Source: Planctomycetales bacterium (GTDB lineage: Bacteria > Planctomycetota > Planctomycetia > Isosphaerales > Isosphaeraceae). Taken from it: a stretch of 58,417 nucleotides of DNA. The position numbers were made by a program, and so were the translations under genes. The stretch spans positions 1-58,417 of the forward strand of contig DAIDHX010000156.1 of the NCBI GenBank assembly GCA_027451885.1, read 5' to 3'. Of the stretch, positions 8,902-17,398 are shown one piece after another. The notes beneath the pieces are model-generated. The model saw only the letters and a program-made list of their open reading frames with translations. It had not been told where the DNA came from and made no database searches. Within the stretch, counting starts at the first letter, position 1. The number at the start of each line of letters is the position of its first letter.

Positions 8902-9642
8902 CTAGCCTCGATCCGTGGCGAACGCCCGGGATTGCAAGCTGGTGAGCGCAGCCCGAAATCGGCGGCAAACCTCAGCCTGCGTCTCCTTTTTCCCAGCGCC
9001 CGCGGACTCCAGATCGGAAAGTTCAATGGGCGGGCCGTAAATCACCCGAGCCCTGGAGTGCCTTGCCAGCGAGTGGAAAATCTCGTTCGTGTTCGGCGTA
9101 CCCCAGATGAACGCCGGATAAACCGGCACCCGCGCGCGGAGCGCAAGATAGGCAGCGCCCGGTTTCATCTCCCCCAGCACGCGCCCGGATTCCGGAATAA
9201 TTTTGCCCTCGGGGAAAATCGGCACCACGCGACCATCCGCCAGCGCCCGAAGCGCGGCACGGGTCGCGGCAAAGTCACGCCCATCACGGTCGACCGGAAT
9301 GCAGCCAATGTGGCGACAGATCCAGTACAGCAATCTGTGCTCGTAATACTCCCGCGCGACCATGAACCCAAGCAGGCGACGGCATGATGCCTGCAAAAGC
9401 ATGTGATCAATTCCACATGTGTGGTTTGAGATCAGGATCGCAGCCCCTTGCACGGGCAACGGAGCCCATTCCCGGAGCTCAAAGCCATGCCAGAGCCGGC
9501 AGTACCAGGCGTTGGCGAAATCGAGGAAGCGCAGCATGCCGCGGATCTCAAGCCCGCGCGCAGCCGCGCTGGCGGGCCCGGCCACGAGGCGCGGGATCAC
9601 GATCACAAGCAACGAGATCCAGACGAGCGGCCAAACGCTCAT
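8902..9642 (-). CDS. PlsC-type 1-acylglycerol-3-phosphate-like acyltransferase
   Basis: A 246-residue glycerophosphate-type acyltransferase. An N-terminal membrane segment (residues 3-17) is followed by HX4D at H74-TCGI-D79, the acceptor-site FPEGK near residue 140 and the later PVYPAFIWGT block. These four blocks define the LPLAT/PlsC family, which moves acyl chains from acyl-ACP or acyl-CoA to a glycerol-type acceptor. An acyl carrier protein gene lies just upstream on the same strand (161-base gap) and the APH-fold kinase directly follows, so an acyl-ACP donor is plausible. It may act in a special lipid pathway rather than being the housekeeping PlsC, because the ketosynthase/ACP genes are close by. 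Confidence 0.85.
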   Translation of the reverse strand: MSVWPLVWISLLVIVIPRLVAGPASAAARGLEIRGMLRFLDFANAWYCRLWHGFELREWAPLPVQGAAILISNHTCGIDHMLLQASCRRLLGFMVAREYYEHRLLYWICRHIGCIPVDRDGRDFAATRAALRALADGRVVPIFPEGKIIPESGRVLGEMKPGAAYLALRARVPVYPAFIWGTPNTNEIFHSLARHSRARVIYGPPIELSDLESAGAGKKETQAEVCRRFRAALTSLQSRAFATDRG

Positions 9643-9803
9643 GAGCGACTCGACTCAAAGCCCCTCGCACGCGGCGGTGAGAGAGAGATGGTGGGGCGAT
9701 CCACGGTTGAGCAGCGCCAACCAGGGAATTCTATCGCAACGGGCAACTGGAGCGGGGGACCAGATCACGCGAATTCCGCGTCTGGCGGCAAAGCGTCGTC
9801 CGA

Positions 9804-10085
9804 TCAGGCGGCGAGCTGGTCGCTCAGGCGGATGACCTGCGCGAGGTCGGAGACGCGCTCGAGCGTGGGGATCAGGTCGGGGTCGATCTCGCAGCCAAAG
9901 CGATCCTGAAGCTTGAGAATCACGGCGACCATGTCCAGCGAATCCAGGCAAAGATCATCGAGCAAGCGCGTGTCGGGCGCAATGACCGCGGTGCGAGCAC
10001 GAGCGGAAACAGAGCGAATCGCGTCGGCCACGGCCGGCAGCAATTCGTCCTGGCTCGAAATGGCAAGGGAGTTCTTCGCGATCAT
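9804..10085 (-). CDS. Acyl carrier protein (first copy)
   Basis: A 93-residue carrier protein. The phosphopantetheine attachment motif is LCLDSLDMV with S49; flanking helices are LLPAVADAIRSV before it and IPTLERVSDLAQVIRL after it, as in AcpP. I start at ATG 10085; in-frame ATGs at 10100 and 10166 would add an unconserved Arg-rich extension. It is not the housekeeping acpP context (no fabG/fabF/rnc). The motif is close to that of the second ACP at 13163 (LCIDSLDLV), and the two lie on opposite strands flanking the lipoprotein and FAH genes. Probably the donor for the adjacent PlsC-type acyltransferase. Confidence 0.85.
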   Translation of the reverse strand: MIAKNSLAISSQDELLPAVADAIRSVSARARTAVIAPDTRLLDDLCLDSLDMVAVILKLQDRFGCEIDPDLIPTLERVSDLAQVIRLSDQLAA

Positions 10086-10503
10086 GCCTGGCCTCGACAT
10101 TTCATCGTACGCACGGGCTGGGACGCTTGCGGGCCGCTTCATCCTGTCGGCGACCCCCCTGTCCACCGGGCGTGGTGGATCAGCCCAGCCTGCCTCAAAG
10201 CGATCAATTCCAGGCTATTGATCGTCCAGACGCGGCCGCTCTCTTGACTCCGGATTCCGCCTCGAAAAGAAGTCCTTTCGCGCAAACTCCTGTAAAACAA
10301 GGCGTTTGCCGAGTCTCAGGTGAAAGTTGGAAGTTTATTGCGGCGTAAGTGGGCCTTTCACTATAATTCCGACGGTTGAACGAGGAGGTGGCACGTCGCT
10401 CGTGGAATCAGTCTGATCCGCGACCCATGCGTCTGTGACGACTGGGGGGGAGCAATCCCGCGACGTTTGATCCTGCTGCGTCTACACAAGGAGTTGCATC
10501 GAG
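10086..10503. other. Intergenic region with a leader for the small lipoprotein
   Basis: Contains no recognisable gene. It carries the divergent start regions of the ACP (-) and the lipoprotein (+), a sigma70-like promoter at 10338-10367 and about 130 bases of untranslated leader before the lipoprotein, ending in an AAGGAG site at about 10489. No known riboswitch was recognised in the leader. Confidence 0.6.
10338..10367 (+). promoter_or_regulatory. Sigma70-like promoter
   Basis: TTGCGG at 10338-10343 and a perfect TATAAT at 10362-10367, separated by 18 bases, in an otherwise GC-rich region. Transcription would begin near 10374 and read through the small lipoprotein gene to the hairpin terminator at 10816. 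Confidence 0.5.
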
Positions 10504-10731
10504 ATGGTGAAGTTTGGCATGAAGGCTGGTTCTCTGCTCTTGGGTCTGGCGCTGTCGCTCTGCTTCGTGGTTGGTTGCGCCGAAGAGACCCCCGCGCCGA
10601 GCCCGTCGCCCACGCCTGGCAAGGCCGCCCCTGGCGCCACCCCGCCTGGCAAGGCACCGGAAGCGGCGAAGGCGCCCGGTGGCGCTCCTGCGCCCACCCC
10701 GGCCGCCAAGCCGGAAGAGAAGAAGAAGTAA
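10504..10731 (+). CDS. Small Ala/Pro-rich lipoprotein
   Basis: A 75-residue protein with a lipoprotein signal: basic start, hydrophobic LLLGLALSLCFVV and lipobox VVGC, with the acylated Cys about residue 25. The mature part is only about 50 residues, low in complexity (Ala/Pro/Gly/Thr) and ending in a Lys/Glu cluster EEKKK. It resembles an envelope tether or spacer rather than an enzyme. A good ribosome site (AAGGAG) precedes ATG 10504, and the gene has its own promoter and terminator, so it is a monocistronic, probably abundant product. No homologue recognised by name. Confidence 0.8.
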   Translation: MVKFGMKAGSLLLGLALSLCFVVGCAEETPAPSPSPTPGKAAPGATPPGKAPEAAKAPGGAPAPTPAAKPEEKKK

Positions 10732-10815
10732 TCGACCTCGCTCAGGGCCAACCCATCGAGGCAATTCTCTCCACGGCCTGACCACCTGCCGGTCAGGCCG
10801 ACCCTGAAGCAGGCG

Positions 10816-10844
10816 CCGCCTTCTCGCAAGAGAAGGCGGTTTTT
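10816..10844 (+). terminator. Rho-independent terminator
   Basis: A perfect 10-bp stem (CCGCCTTCTC at 10816-10825 with GAGAAGGCGG at 10830-10839), a GCAA tetraloop and a TTTTT tail. It ends the lipoprotein transcript just before the convergent FAH-family gene. Confidence 0.9.
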
Positions 10845-10847
10845 CTT

Positions 10848-11699
10848 TCAGCCCTCCACAGGATTGACCAACTCGCCGATCCCGTCGATCGCAATCCCCA
10901 CCTCATCGCCCGCCTGAAGCGCAAAGTCGTCCGGCGGCACAAGACCCGTTCCCGTCAACAAGATCACACCGTCTGGGAACGCGTTCTCCCGCCCCAGCCA
11001 ATCGATCAACTCCTCGAGCGGTCGCGCCATGCGGCTCAGGCTCGTCGAGCCGTTGAAAACCGTCGCGCCGCCCCGGCGAATCGCCATGCGTATCCCCACC
11101 TCGCCGCGGGCAGGGAAATCCGCCGCCAGCGTGATCCCAGGACCAAGCGCGCAACAGCCAGAATAAACCTTGGCTTGCGGCAAGTAGAGCGGATTCCGCC
11201 CCTCAATATCACGCGCGCTCATGTCGTTGCCGATCGTGTAGCCCACGCACTTCAGTCCAGGCGTAAGCACAAGTGCAAGCTCGGGTTCGGGCACGGTCCA
11301 CTTCGAGTCGCGGCGCACTCGCACCGCGCCCCCCGCGCCGACAACCCGGCTCGGCGTGGCCTTGAAGAACAGCTCAGGCCGGTCCGCCTGATAGACCCGG
11401 TCGTAAAAGATGGCCGCCGAGTCCGACTCCTGCTCCCGCGCAACCTTGCTCCGCTCGTAGGTCACCCCCGCGCCCCAGACCTCGTGCTGATCCAGCGGAG
11501 GCAAAATGCGCACCCCGCTCGCCGCGATCGGAGCAGCAGCCTTCTTCAGCATCTGTTCAACAACCGCCGGTACGTCGTTCGCGGCCAGGAGCTCCGTCAA
11601 CGCCTGTGCGCCCGAGACGAGGGGGATAATCGATTCGCCGCTCGCCAGACCAATCTCGGGAACGGAACCGGCGGAACGCACGAACTTGATGATATGCAT
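10848..11699 (-). CDS. Fumarylacetoacetate-hydrolase-family protein
   Basis: A 283-residue FAH-family hydrolase/decarboxylase/isomerase. Conserved blocks are VWGAGVTYERSK, the metal-binding acidic motif VPEPELALVL (about residue 137-146), GYTIGNDMSARDIEGRNPLYLPQ (about 160) and the C-terminal ILLTGTGLVPP. Bacterial members act on 2-keto-3-deoxy sugar acids or aromatic-degradation intermediates; the block order fits the sugar-acid dehydratase/hydrolase branch, but the substrate cannot be read from sequence. It stands alone on the minus strand between the lipoprotein and the ketosynthase, and is divergent from the latter across 210 bases. Confidence 0.85.
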   Translation of the reverse strand: MHIIKFVRSAGSVPEIGLASGESIIPLVSGAQALTELLAANDVPAVVEQMLKKAAAPIAASGVRILPPLDQHEVWGAGVTYERSKVAREQESDSAAIFYDRVYQADRPELFFKATPSRVVGAGGAVRVRRDSKWTVPEPELALVLTPGLKCVGYTIGNDMSARDIEGRNPLYLPQAKVYSGCCALGPGITLAADFPARGEVGIRMAIRRGGATVFNGSTSLSRMARPLEELIDWLGRENAFPDGVILLTGTGLVPPDDFALQAGDEVGIAIDGIGELVNPVEG

Positions 11700-11909
11700 G
11701 AGCTTGGGTCGCTTTCAGAATCTGTTCTGGAGCAATTGGGCGGGTCGCGATACGAATTCATACAACCAGAACTGACGCTCGGGCAACAAGATCCCCGAGA
11801 ATTGATTAAAGCGATTGTGCGGATTTTGCCGATGCAGGAGAGTCGAGGGATCGTGCCTGGAACGAGCGAAGGCCGCGGATCCAGGTTGAGCCAGGAAGGA
11901 CCAAATGGA

Positions 11910-13166
11910 ATGGCAACCCGGATCCACGTGGTCGGTTGCGAGGTCGTTACCTGCCTGGGTAAGTCACTGGGCGCCACCTGGAATGCGCTCGTGGCGGGTC
12001 AGTCCGGAATTCGACGTCATGAGCACCTGACGAACGGCGGGTATCTCCAGGACGTTGGCGGGATTGTGGCCGATTTTGGTCCTGGAAGCGGGAACGAGGA
12101 TGCCGCGGTGGCAAAGCTGGACTCGCGATTTCTGCATCTGGCGATGGCCGCGGCGCGTGGTGCCTGGGAGCAAAGCGGCCTGAGCGCGAAGTCGGGTGGA
12201 TTCGATCCTGCGCGGGTTGCGATCGCGATTGGCTCGGCGTTTGGCGGCCTCGACCTGCTTGAGGCCGAGCAATCACGCATGGCATCGCGCAAGAACCTTG
12301 CGGTGAGCCCGTATCTGATCCCCGGAATGATCATCAACCAGGCCGCCGGGCAGGTGTCGCAGCACCTGGGGCTTTACGGGCCGAGCGTTGCGCCCGCCAA
12401 TGCCTGTGCGTCCGGGGGGCATGCGATCGTGCTGGGTGCTTTGCTCCTGCGCGCGGGCGAGGCCGATCTGGCAATCTGCGGGGCTGCGGAAAGCGCGTTT
12501 ATCCCCGCGGTGGTCAATGGATTCGCCACGATGAAGGCGCTCCTGGGCCGACGATCTGGTGATCGGGCCGAGGCGGATCCCACGCAGGCAAGTCGACCCT
12601 TCAGCGTCGACCGAGCGGGCTTCGTGCTTTCCGAGGGGGCGGGGATGGTCGTGCTGGCCACTCAATCCGCGGTCGAATCACTTGGGCTGCAAAGCCTGGC
12701 GGTGCTTGAAGGTTGGGCGACCAATTCCGATGGCTATCACATGGCGATGCCCAGCCGTGACCGTATCGTATCGTGCCTCCAGGCGAGCCTGCGAAACGCG
12801 GCCCTGGCGCCCGAGGCCATCGCCTATTACAACGCCCACGGCACCAGCACCGTGCTCAACGACAAGGTTGAGACCGAGGTACTCAAGCTGGTTTTCGGCG
12901 CGCATGCACATCGGCTCCCCATCAGCTCGATCAAGGGGGCGCTCGGGCACAGCCTGGGTGCGGCCTCGGCCATCGAGGCGGCGATCACGGTTCAGGCGCT
13001 CCGCGAACAGACCATTCCTCCCACGATCAACCACATCCCAGACCCGGTCTGCGATCTCGACTACGTGCCCAACCAGGCGCGCAAAGCCAGTCTGGATCTA
13101 GCCATGAGTGCATCTTTCGGATTCGGCGGGACCAACAACGCCTTGATCTTCAGGAGGAGCGCATGA
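11910..13166 (+). CDS. Beta-ketoacyl-ACP synthase (FabF-like)
   Basis: A 418-residue condensing enzyme with a complete Cys-His-His triad: C166 in NACASGGHA, H310 in NAHGTSTVLND and H347 in KGALGHSLGAAS. These define KAS II-type decarboxylative chain elongation. The start at ATG 11910 follows GGAAGGA at suitable spacing; the open frame extends much further upstream but is antisense to the FAH gene there. Its stop overlaps the start of the second ACP (ATGA), so ketosynthase and carrier are translationally coupled. It is not in a standard fab operon and no ketoreductase or dehydratase is adjacent, so it must borrow these steps from core fatty-acid synthesis or work once per chain. Confidence 0.92.
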   Translation: MATRIHVVGCEVVTCLGKSLGATWNALVAGQSGIRRHEHLTNGGYLQDVGGIVADFGPGSGNEDAAVAKLDSRFLHLAMAAARGAWEQSGLSAKSGGFDPARVAIAIGSAFGGLDLLEAEQSRMASRKNLAVSPYLIPGMIINQAAGQVSQHLGLYGPSVAPANACASGGHAIVLGALLLRAGEADLAICGAAESAFIPAVVNGFATMKALLGRRSGDRAEADPTQASRPFSVDRAGFVLSEGAGMVVLATQSAVESLGLQSLAVLEGWATNSDGYHMAMPSRDRIVSCLQASLRNAALAPEAIAYYNAHGTSTVLNDKVETEVLKLVFGAHAHRLPISSIKGALGHSLGAASAIEAAITVQALREQTIPPTINHIPDPVCDLDYVPNQARKASLDLAMSASFGFGGTNNALIFRRSA

Positions 13167-13429
13167 CACCCATCCCCCTGAGCGATGACTTGCTGATCGC
13201 CGAGGTCGTGCGGGTGATTCGCCGCGCGGCGAAAATTCCCGCGGTCGTGGCGATCACGGCCGACTCCCGCCTCGTCGAGGATCTGTGCATCGATTCACTC
13301 GACCTTGTGGGGGTCGTCTTACAAATTCAGGATCATTTTGACGTTGCCATTGAAGAGGATGCTATGCCACACTTGGCGCGCGTCGGGGACGTGGCTGCCT
13401 ACCTGGCCGGCCATGCCGTGGTCCCGTAG
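13163..13429 (+). CDS. Acyl carrier protein (second copy)
   Basis: An 88-residue carrier protein with the phosphopantetheine serine S45 in LCIDSLDLV. Its start overlaps the ketosynthase stop by 4 bases. It differs from the minus-strand ACP at 9804 outside the motif (for example an acidic EEDAMPHL segment here), so the two copies may serve different partners: this one the ketosynthase and LpxL-like acyltransferase, the other the PlsC-type enzyme. That division is inference from position. Confidence 0.9.
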   Translation: MTPIPLSDDLLIAEVVRVIRRAAKIPAVVAITADSRLVEDLCIDSLDLVGVVLQIQDHFDVAIEEDAMPHLARVGDVAAYLAGHAVVP

Positions 13430-13509
13430 GGTCCGCGCCGGTCCCGCGTGTCGTACAACGGCGAGGGCATGAGCCTTCGCAAGCCCAGGGATGGCAGGGA
13501 GATTCGTCG

Positions 13510-14430
13510 ATGGAGCGACGGGGTCTCAACATCCGCAAGGCGATCCTGAGCTCGTGTCTGCCGGCCTTCCGCCTGCTGCCCTTGCCGGTCGCGTCGCGTA
13601 TGGTGTCGGGAATCGGCCGGCTGGAGTACCAGCTTCGCCGCTCCGTTCGCGCTTCGTTTGATGAGGCGGTTAGCCACGGCCGTGAGATCCTTCATGGCGA
13701 ATGGGACGTGCCGGCCGTGAGCCGGGAGCTCGCTGGCAACCATATCCTTTGGCGAGCCCGAGACCTGTTGCTCGACGGGGTCACGGACGACAAGGCCCTG
13801 GGGATGTTCCGGGTCGAAGGTCGTGAGCATCTCGACGCCGCGCTGCGCCAGAAGCGGGGCTGCATCGTGCTGGCGAACCACTTCGGCGCCCATTTGCTGC
13901 CGGCCCACTGGCTCTGCCGCGAGGATTACCCGATTCGCTTTTACATGGAGCGTCCGCGGCATATTTCGCGATACATGGCTCGGCGATTTGAGGTCGAAGG
14001 GCCCGTGAGTCAGGAAAAGCTCTTCATCTCGCGTAACGGCGCCCCGGCCGATTCCGCCGGCTCGATCCTTCGCGCATGCAAGGCCCTGCGTGCCGAGTGC
14101 ATGCTCTACATCGCTGGCGACGTGCGCTGGACCGGCAAGCTCACGCATCCCACACGCTTCCTCGGCCAGCGGTTCCGATTCTCGACGACCTGGCTTGTTC
14201 TGGCGTCCATGACCCAGGCGCCTGTGGTGATGGTCTTTTGCAGGATGAACGAGGACGGGCGGTACACGATCGACTTTCATCCCGCCTTCCAGGTCCCCGA
14301 AAATGCGCCCCAGGATCCTGAACCCTGGACCCGCAAGTTTCTCGACATTCTCGAGGAACAGATCAGGCGCTTTCCCACGAATAGCAACGAATACTTCTTC
14401 TGGGACAAGGCGTCGGGTCAGGTTGCGTGA
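13510..14430 (+). CDS. LpxL/HtrB-like lipid acyltransferase
   Basis: A 306-residue member of the lysophospholipid acyltransferase clan resembling lipid A late acyltransferases. It shows the LANHFG block (H124), a middle GKLTHPTRFLGQ block and an APVVMVFCRMNEDGRYTIDF block. In E. coli LpxL the catalytic motif is HX4E; here the residue five after H124 is L129, but H133 has E138 five residues later, so the catalytic dyad may be shifted or degenerate. A GGGAGA site precedes ATG 13510. Its stop overlaps the next gene (GTGA). Likely role: transfer of an acyl chain from the coupled ACP to a membrane glycolipid. Confidence 0.75.
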   Translation: MERRGLNIRKAILSSCLPAFRLLPLPVASRMVSGIGRLEYQLRRSVRASFDEAVSHGREILHGEWDVPAVSRELAGNHILWRARDLLLDGVTDDKALGMFRVEGREHLDAALRQKRGCIVLANHFGAHLLPAHWLCREDYPIRFYMERPRHISRYMARRFEVEGPVSQEKLFISRNGAPADSAGSILRACKALRAECMLYIAGDVRWTGKLTHPTRFLGQRFRFSTTWLVLASMTQAPVVMVFCRMNEDGRYTIDFHPAFQVPENAPQDPEPWTRKFLDILEEQIRRFPTNSNEYFFWDKASGQVA

Positions 14431-15854
14431 CGAGCAAGACGGCGGCGATCAAGGAGGATCGGAGCTTGACGGACGACAAGGCGGGACGCCGGCGGCGGGG
14501 GATCTGGGCGACCTTGGCCCTGCTCGCACTCGCGATTGGACCGGCCATCTGGCACGTCATGGACTTTGACGAGGATATCGACCCCGAGTATCCGACGGTG
14601 GCCACGCCGGTCTTCAGCCCCTATCCACCCGCGGCCTATCGGCTTGCCGAGCCTGGCGACACGCTCGACCGAATCGAGTTGTATCTGACCGCGCTGGCGG
14701 CGGTGCTGGCGGGGACTGGGTTCATGCGCCATCGTGCCGGAGGACTGTGGCCGGCTGCTTTGTTGCTGGCACTTGCAGGTGTCTGGCACGCAGCGACTCC
14801 GGGCCCAACGTTCGACGGCTGGCACGGCCTTGGGTTTCGCGTCGCGCTCGATCCCATGGCTCCCCCCGGATTGCGCCTGGGCATGGCCGGAATCACCGCC
14901 GCGCTGCTTGCCGCCATTGCCGCGAATGTGTGGTCCAGGCGGCAAAACCTGGGGGCGATCTGGACAATCGCGGGCGAGCGCGGCCTGCACCTGCCCGCCA
15001 TCCTGGGTGCGATCCTGATCCTGTTGCGGCAGGTCGAGCCGCCATTGCCCGGCCCCGTGGGGTACTGGCCGCGCTGCTCCATGAACGCAGGTATCGCACT
15101 CGGCTGCTGGTGCCTGATCCAGGCCCAGGCTCCCTGGCCGCGACTCGCACTCCGCAAGCGGCTCCTGGGCGCCTCGGCCGCAACCGCCGCCTGGCTCGCT
15201 CTCACCGCTGGTGGGATCGCGCTCACCTGGTATCACCGACCGCTGGCACGCCTGCGCGTGGTTGAGCCCGGGCGCATCCTCATGAGCGCAATGCCAACCC
15301 CACGCGGACTCGCCGTCGCCCAGGCACGCCACCACTTCAAAACCATCATCAACCTCTTCCCCGAAGATACTCCGCTGCGAAGCCCGCTCTTTCCCGCCGA
15401 GGTAGAGTTCGCCAGAACCCACGGCATTCGATACGTCCGCAGCCCCTCAAACCCCTCCGACGAGGCGTCAAACGCCTTTCTGGACGAAACACTCCGCCTG
15501 GCCCAGGATCCGTCCGCCTGGCCGATCCTGGTGCATTGCCACGGCTGTATGGATCGAACCCCGGCATGGATGGGAATCTACCGCTTTCTGGTGCAGGGCA
15601 GGCCGCTCATGGACTCGATGCAAGAGATCGAGCGACATCGGGGGTATCGCCCCAAGGCTTCGGTTGTTTTACTCTATAATCGGGTTTTGCCGCCGCGCGC
15701 GGGCGACCGTTACTGGACCGACCCCGCCGCGCAATTGCTGCGTGAATGCGCGGCAGGGGTTGTGGATCGGCCCGTGCCGCAACTCAGCGCTCGCCCGGCG
15801 AACCCAGACGCAAAGAAGGGAGTCCTGAGCAAGGATGCCACACAACGCAGGTAG
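14427..15854 (+). CDS. Membrane-anchored cysteine (dual-specificity-type) phosphatase
   Basis: A 475-residue protein in two halves. The N-terminal part (about 20-270) has six or so hydrophobic segments, for example around residues 22-38, 85-120 and 150-175, with a cytoplasmic basic start. The C-terminal part (about 285-440) is a cysteine phosphatase domain with the P-loop HCHGCMDRT: C371 and R377 fit CX5R. An upstream NLFPEDTP segment and downstream RHRGYRP complete the domain. It starts at GTG 14427 overlapping the acyltransferase stop. In this operon a lipid phosphate (as with PTPMT1-like or LpxE-type reactions) is as plausible a substrate as phosphotyrosine. Confidence 0.75.
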   Translation: MTSKTAAIKEDRSLTDDKAGRRRRGIWATLALLALAIGPAIWHVMDFDEDIDPEYPTVATPVFSPYPPAAYRLAEPGDTLDRIELYLTALAAVLAGTGFMRHRAGGLWPAALLLALAGVWHAATPGPTFDGWHGLGFRVALDPMAPPGLRLGMAGITAALLAAIAANVWSRRQNLGAIWTIAGERGLHLPAILGAILILLRQVEPPLPGPVGYWPRCSMNAGIALGCWCLIQAQAPWPRLALRKRLLGASAATAAWLALTAGGIALTWYHRPLARLRVVEPGRILMSAMPTPRGLAVAQARHHFKTIINLFPEDTPLRSPLFPAEVEFARTHGIRYVRSPSNPSDEASNAFLDETLRLAQDPSAWPILVHCHGCMDRTPAWMGIYRFLVQGRPLMDSMQEIERHRGYRPKASVVLLYNRVLPPRAGDRYWTDPAAQLLRECAAGVVDRPVPQLSARPANPDAKKGVLSKDATQRR

Positions 15855-15935
15855 ATCGATGGGTGCAAGCTGATTTCGCGATGAGAACAGGGGGAGTTTG
15901 CGTGAGCTCGCTCGGCCGCGTGGGGCCATGCGAGC

Positions 15936-15963
15936 TTGACACTCTCCGGTCGACCGATAGAGT
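15936..15963 (+). promoter_or_regulatory. Sigma70-like promoter
   Basis: A consensus TTGACA at 15936-15941, 16 bases, then TAGAGT at 15958-15963. Transcription would begin near 15970, which supports an aminotransferase start at 16000 or 16018 rather than GTG 15979. Confidence 0.5.
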
Positions 15964-16017
15964 ACTTCGGCCACGGGTGTGGCCGTTTTGCACGCGCAGA
16001 TGGCGCTCGATCAATCC

Positions 16018-17328
16018 ATGATTCGTCAAATACCGAATAGTGAGACCGCAAGACGATCCCGCCCTGCCTGCATAAGCCGGTTGATGCAGGCTGCGCTCGA
16101 CAATCCGGGGATCATCTCGCTGGCGGCGGGGTTTGTGGATCAAGGGTCGCTGCCGGTCGGGCTGGTGGAGCAGGCGGTGCATGACCTTGCGTCCGATCCG
16201 GTCGAGGGGCGGCGGGCGCTCCAGTATGGCACAACCCTGGGCGATCGCCGCCTGCGCGAGCGTCTGGTGGAACGGCTCGAGCGCGACGATCACAAACCGC
16301 CTGGCGCCTACCGCAGCGCCGTCAATCGCACCGTTGTGACGGTGGGCTCGGCCCAGCTTATCCATCTTGTTTGTGAGGCGATTCTCGATCCCGGCGATCT
16401 TGTGCTGGTCGAGTCGCCCACCTATTTCGTTTTTCTGGGGCCCGTGGTGGCGCGGGGCGCGCGGGCGATCGGCGTGGCCATCGACGAACACGGCATGTCG
16501 CTCGAGGCCCTCGAGGAAACACTCCGCGATCTGGATCGCTCCGGCGAGCTCGATCGCGTCAAGCTCATCTACACCATCCCCGAGCACGCGAACCCCTCGG
16601 GCATCAGCCTCGCGAGCGAACGCCGGCCGCGGCTGCTCGACATCGCACACCGCTATTCACGGCGGCACAGGATCCTGATCCTGGAGGACGCGGCCTACCG
16701 CGGGCTGTCATTTGGCACCAGCGAGCCGCCGACGATCCACGGCCACGATGACGAGGGAGACTGGGTCATCCACGCCCGCACCTTCAGCAAGACACTCAGC
16801 CCCGGCCTCAAGCTCGGTTACGGCGTCGTGCCTCGCGATCTGGTCGAGCCCATCGCCAACATCAAGGCCAACCAGGATTTCGGCACGTCGAACTTCACGC
16901 AGCTCGTGGTTGAACGGATTGTCTCCAGCGGCGCCTACGACCGCCACCTGGCGGAACTGATCACGATCTACACCCGCAAGCGTGATCGCTTCTTGCAAGC
17001 GCTCGAGGAGCACGTCGCCCCTCTGGACCCGGCGATCCACTGGACAAAGCCAGAGGGAGGGCTGTTCGTCTGGCTGACCTTGCCTGAGGGAGTGGACACG
17101 GGCTTCGACGGGCCGCTCTTTTCACGCTCGGTGGCCGAGGGAGTGCTTTACGTACCGGGCGAGTTCGCCTACGCCGACGAGCCTGTGCCCCCGCCTCGGA
17201 ATCAGCTCCGGCTGACCTTCGGCCTACCGACCGAAGCAGAGCTCCTGGAAGGCGCAAGGCGGTTCGGCGCGGCACTTGCCTCCTGTCTGGTGGCCGACGC
17301 CGCCTGCGCAGCCAGTCCGCTCACGTAA
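16018..17328 (+). CDS. PLP-dependent aminotransferase (2-aminoadipate/MocR-type class I)
   Basis: A 436-residue fold-type I aminotransferase close to the LysN / MocR catalytic-domain group, without the GntR DNA-binding domain of MocR regulators. It has ISLAAGFVDQGSLP near the N-terminus, LQYGTTLGDRRLRE (about 75-88), TVGSAQLIHLVCEAILDPGD, IPEHANPSG (about 185) and the PLP lysine K258 in TFSKTLSPGLKLGY. Substrate unknown; 2-aminoadipate, alanine or aromatic amino acids are typical. ATGs at 16000 and 16018 are both possible; no clear ribosome site decides. The promoter at 15936 makes it a separate transcript that may run into the LptF-type gene. Confidence 0.88.
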   Translation: MIRQIPNSETARRSRPACISRLMQAALDNPGIISLAAGFVDQGSLPVGLVEQAVHDLASDPVEGRRALQYGTTLGDRRLRERLVERLERDDHKPPGAYRSAVNRTVVTVGSAQLIHLVCEAILDPGDLVLVESPTYFVFLGPVVARGARAIGVAIDEHGMSLEALEETLRDLDRSGELDRVKLIYTIPEHANPSGISLASERRPRLLDIAHRYSRRHRILILEDAAYRGLSFGTSEPPTIHGHDDEGDWVIHARTFSKTLSPGLKLGYGVVPRDLVEPIANIKANQDFGTSNFTQLVVERIVSSGAYDRHLAELITIYTRKRDRFLQALEEHVAPLDPAIHWTKPEGGLFVWLTLPEGVDTGFDGPLFSRSVAEGVLYVPGEFAYADEPVPPPRNQLRLTFGLPTEAELLEGARRFGAALASCLVADAACAASPLT

Positions 17329-17398
17329 CAAGATCAAAAGGCCCGGCAAGGACGTCCGGGCTCGTTCGGAACCGAAACACAGGGCAAGGAGGCCGATC

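Noticed and set aside
11175-11909. A long N-terminal extension of the ketosynthase
   Set aside because: The extra codons are antisense to the FAH gene; the true start at 11910 has a ribosome site and matches the family.
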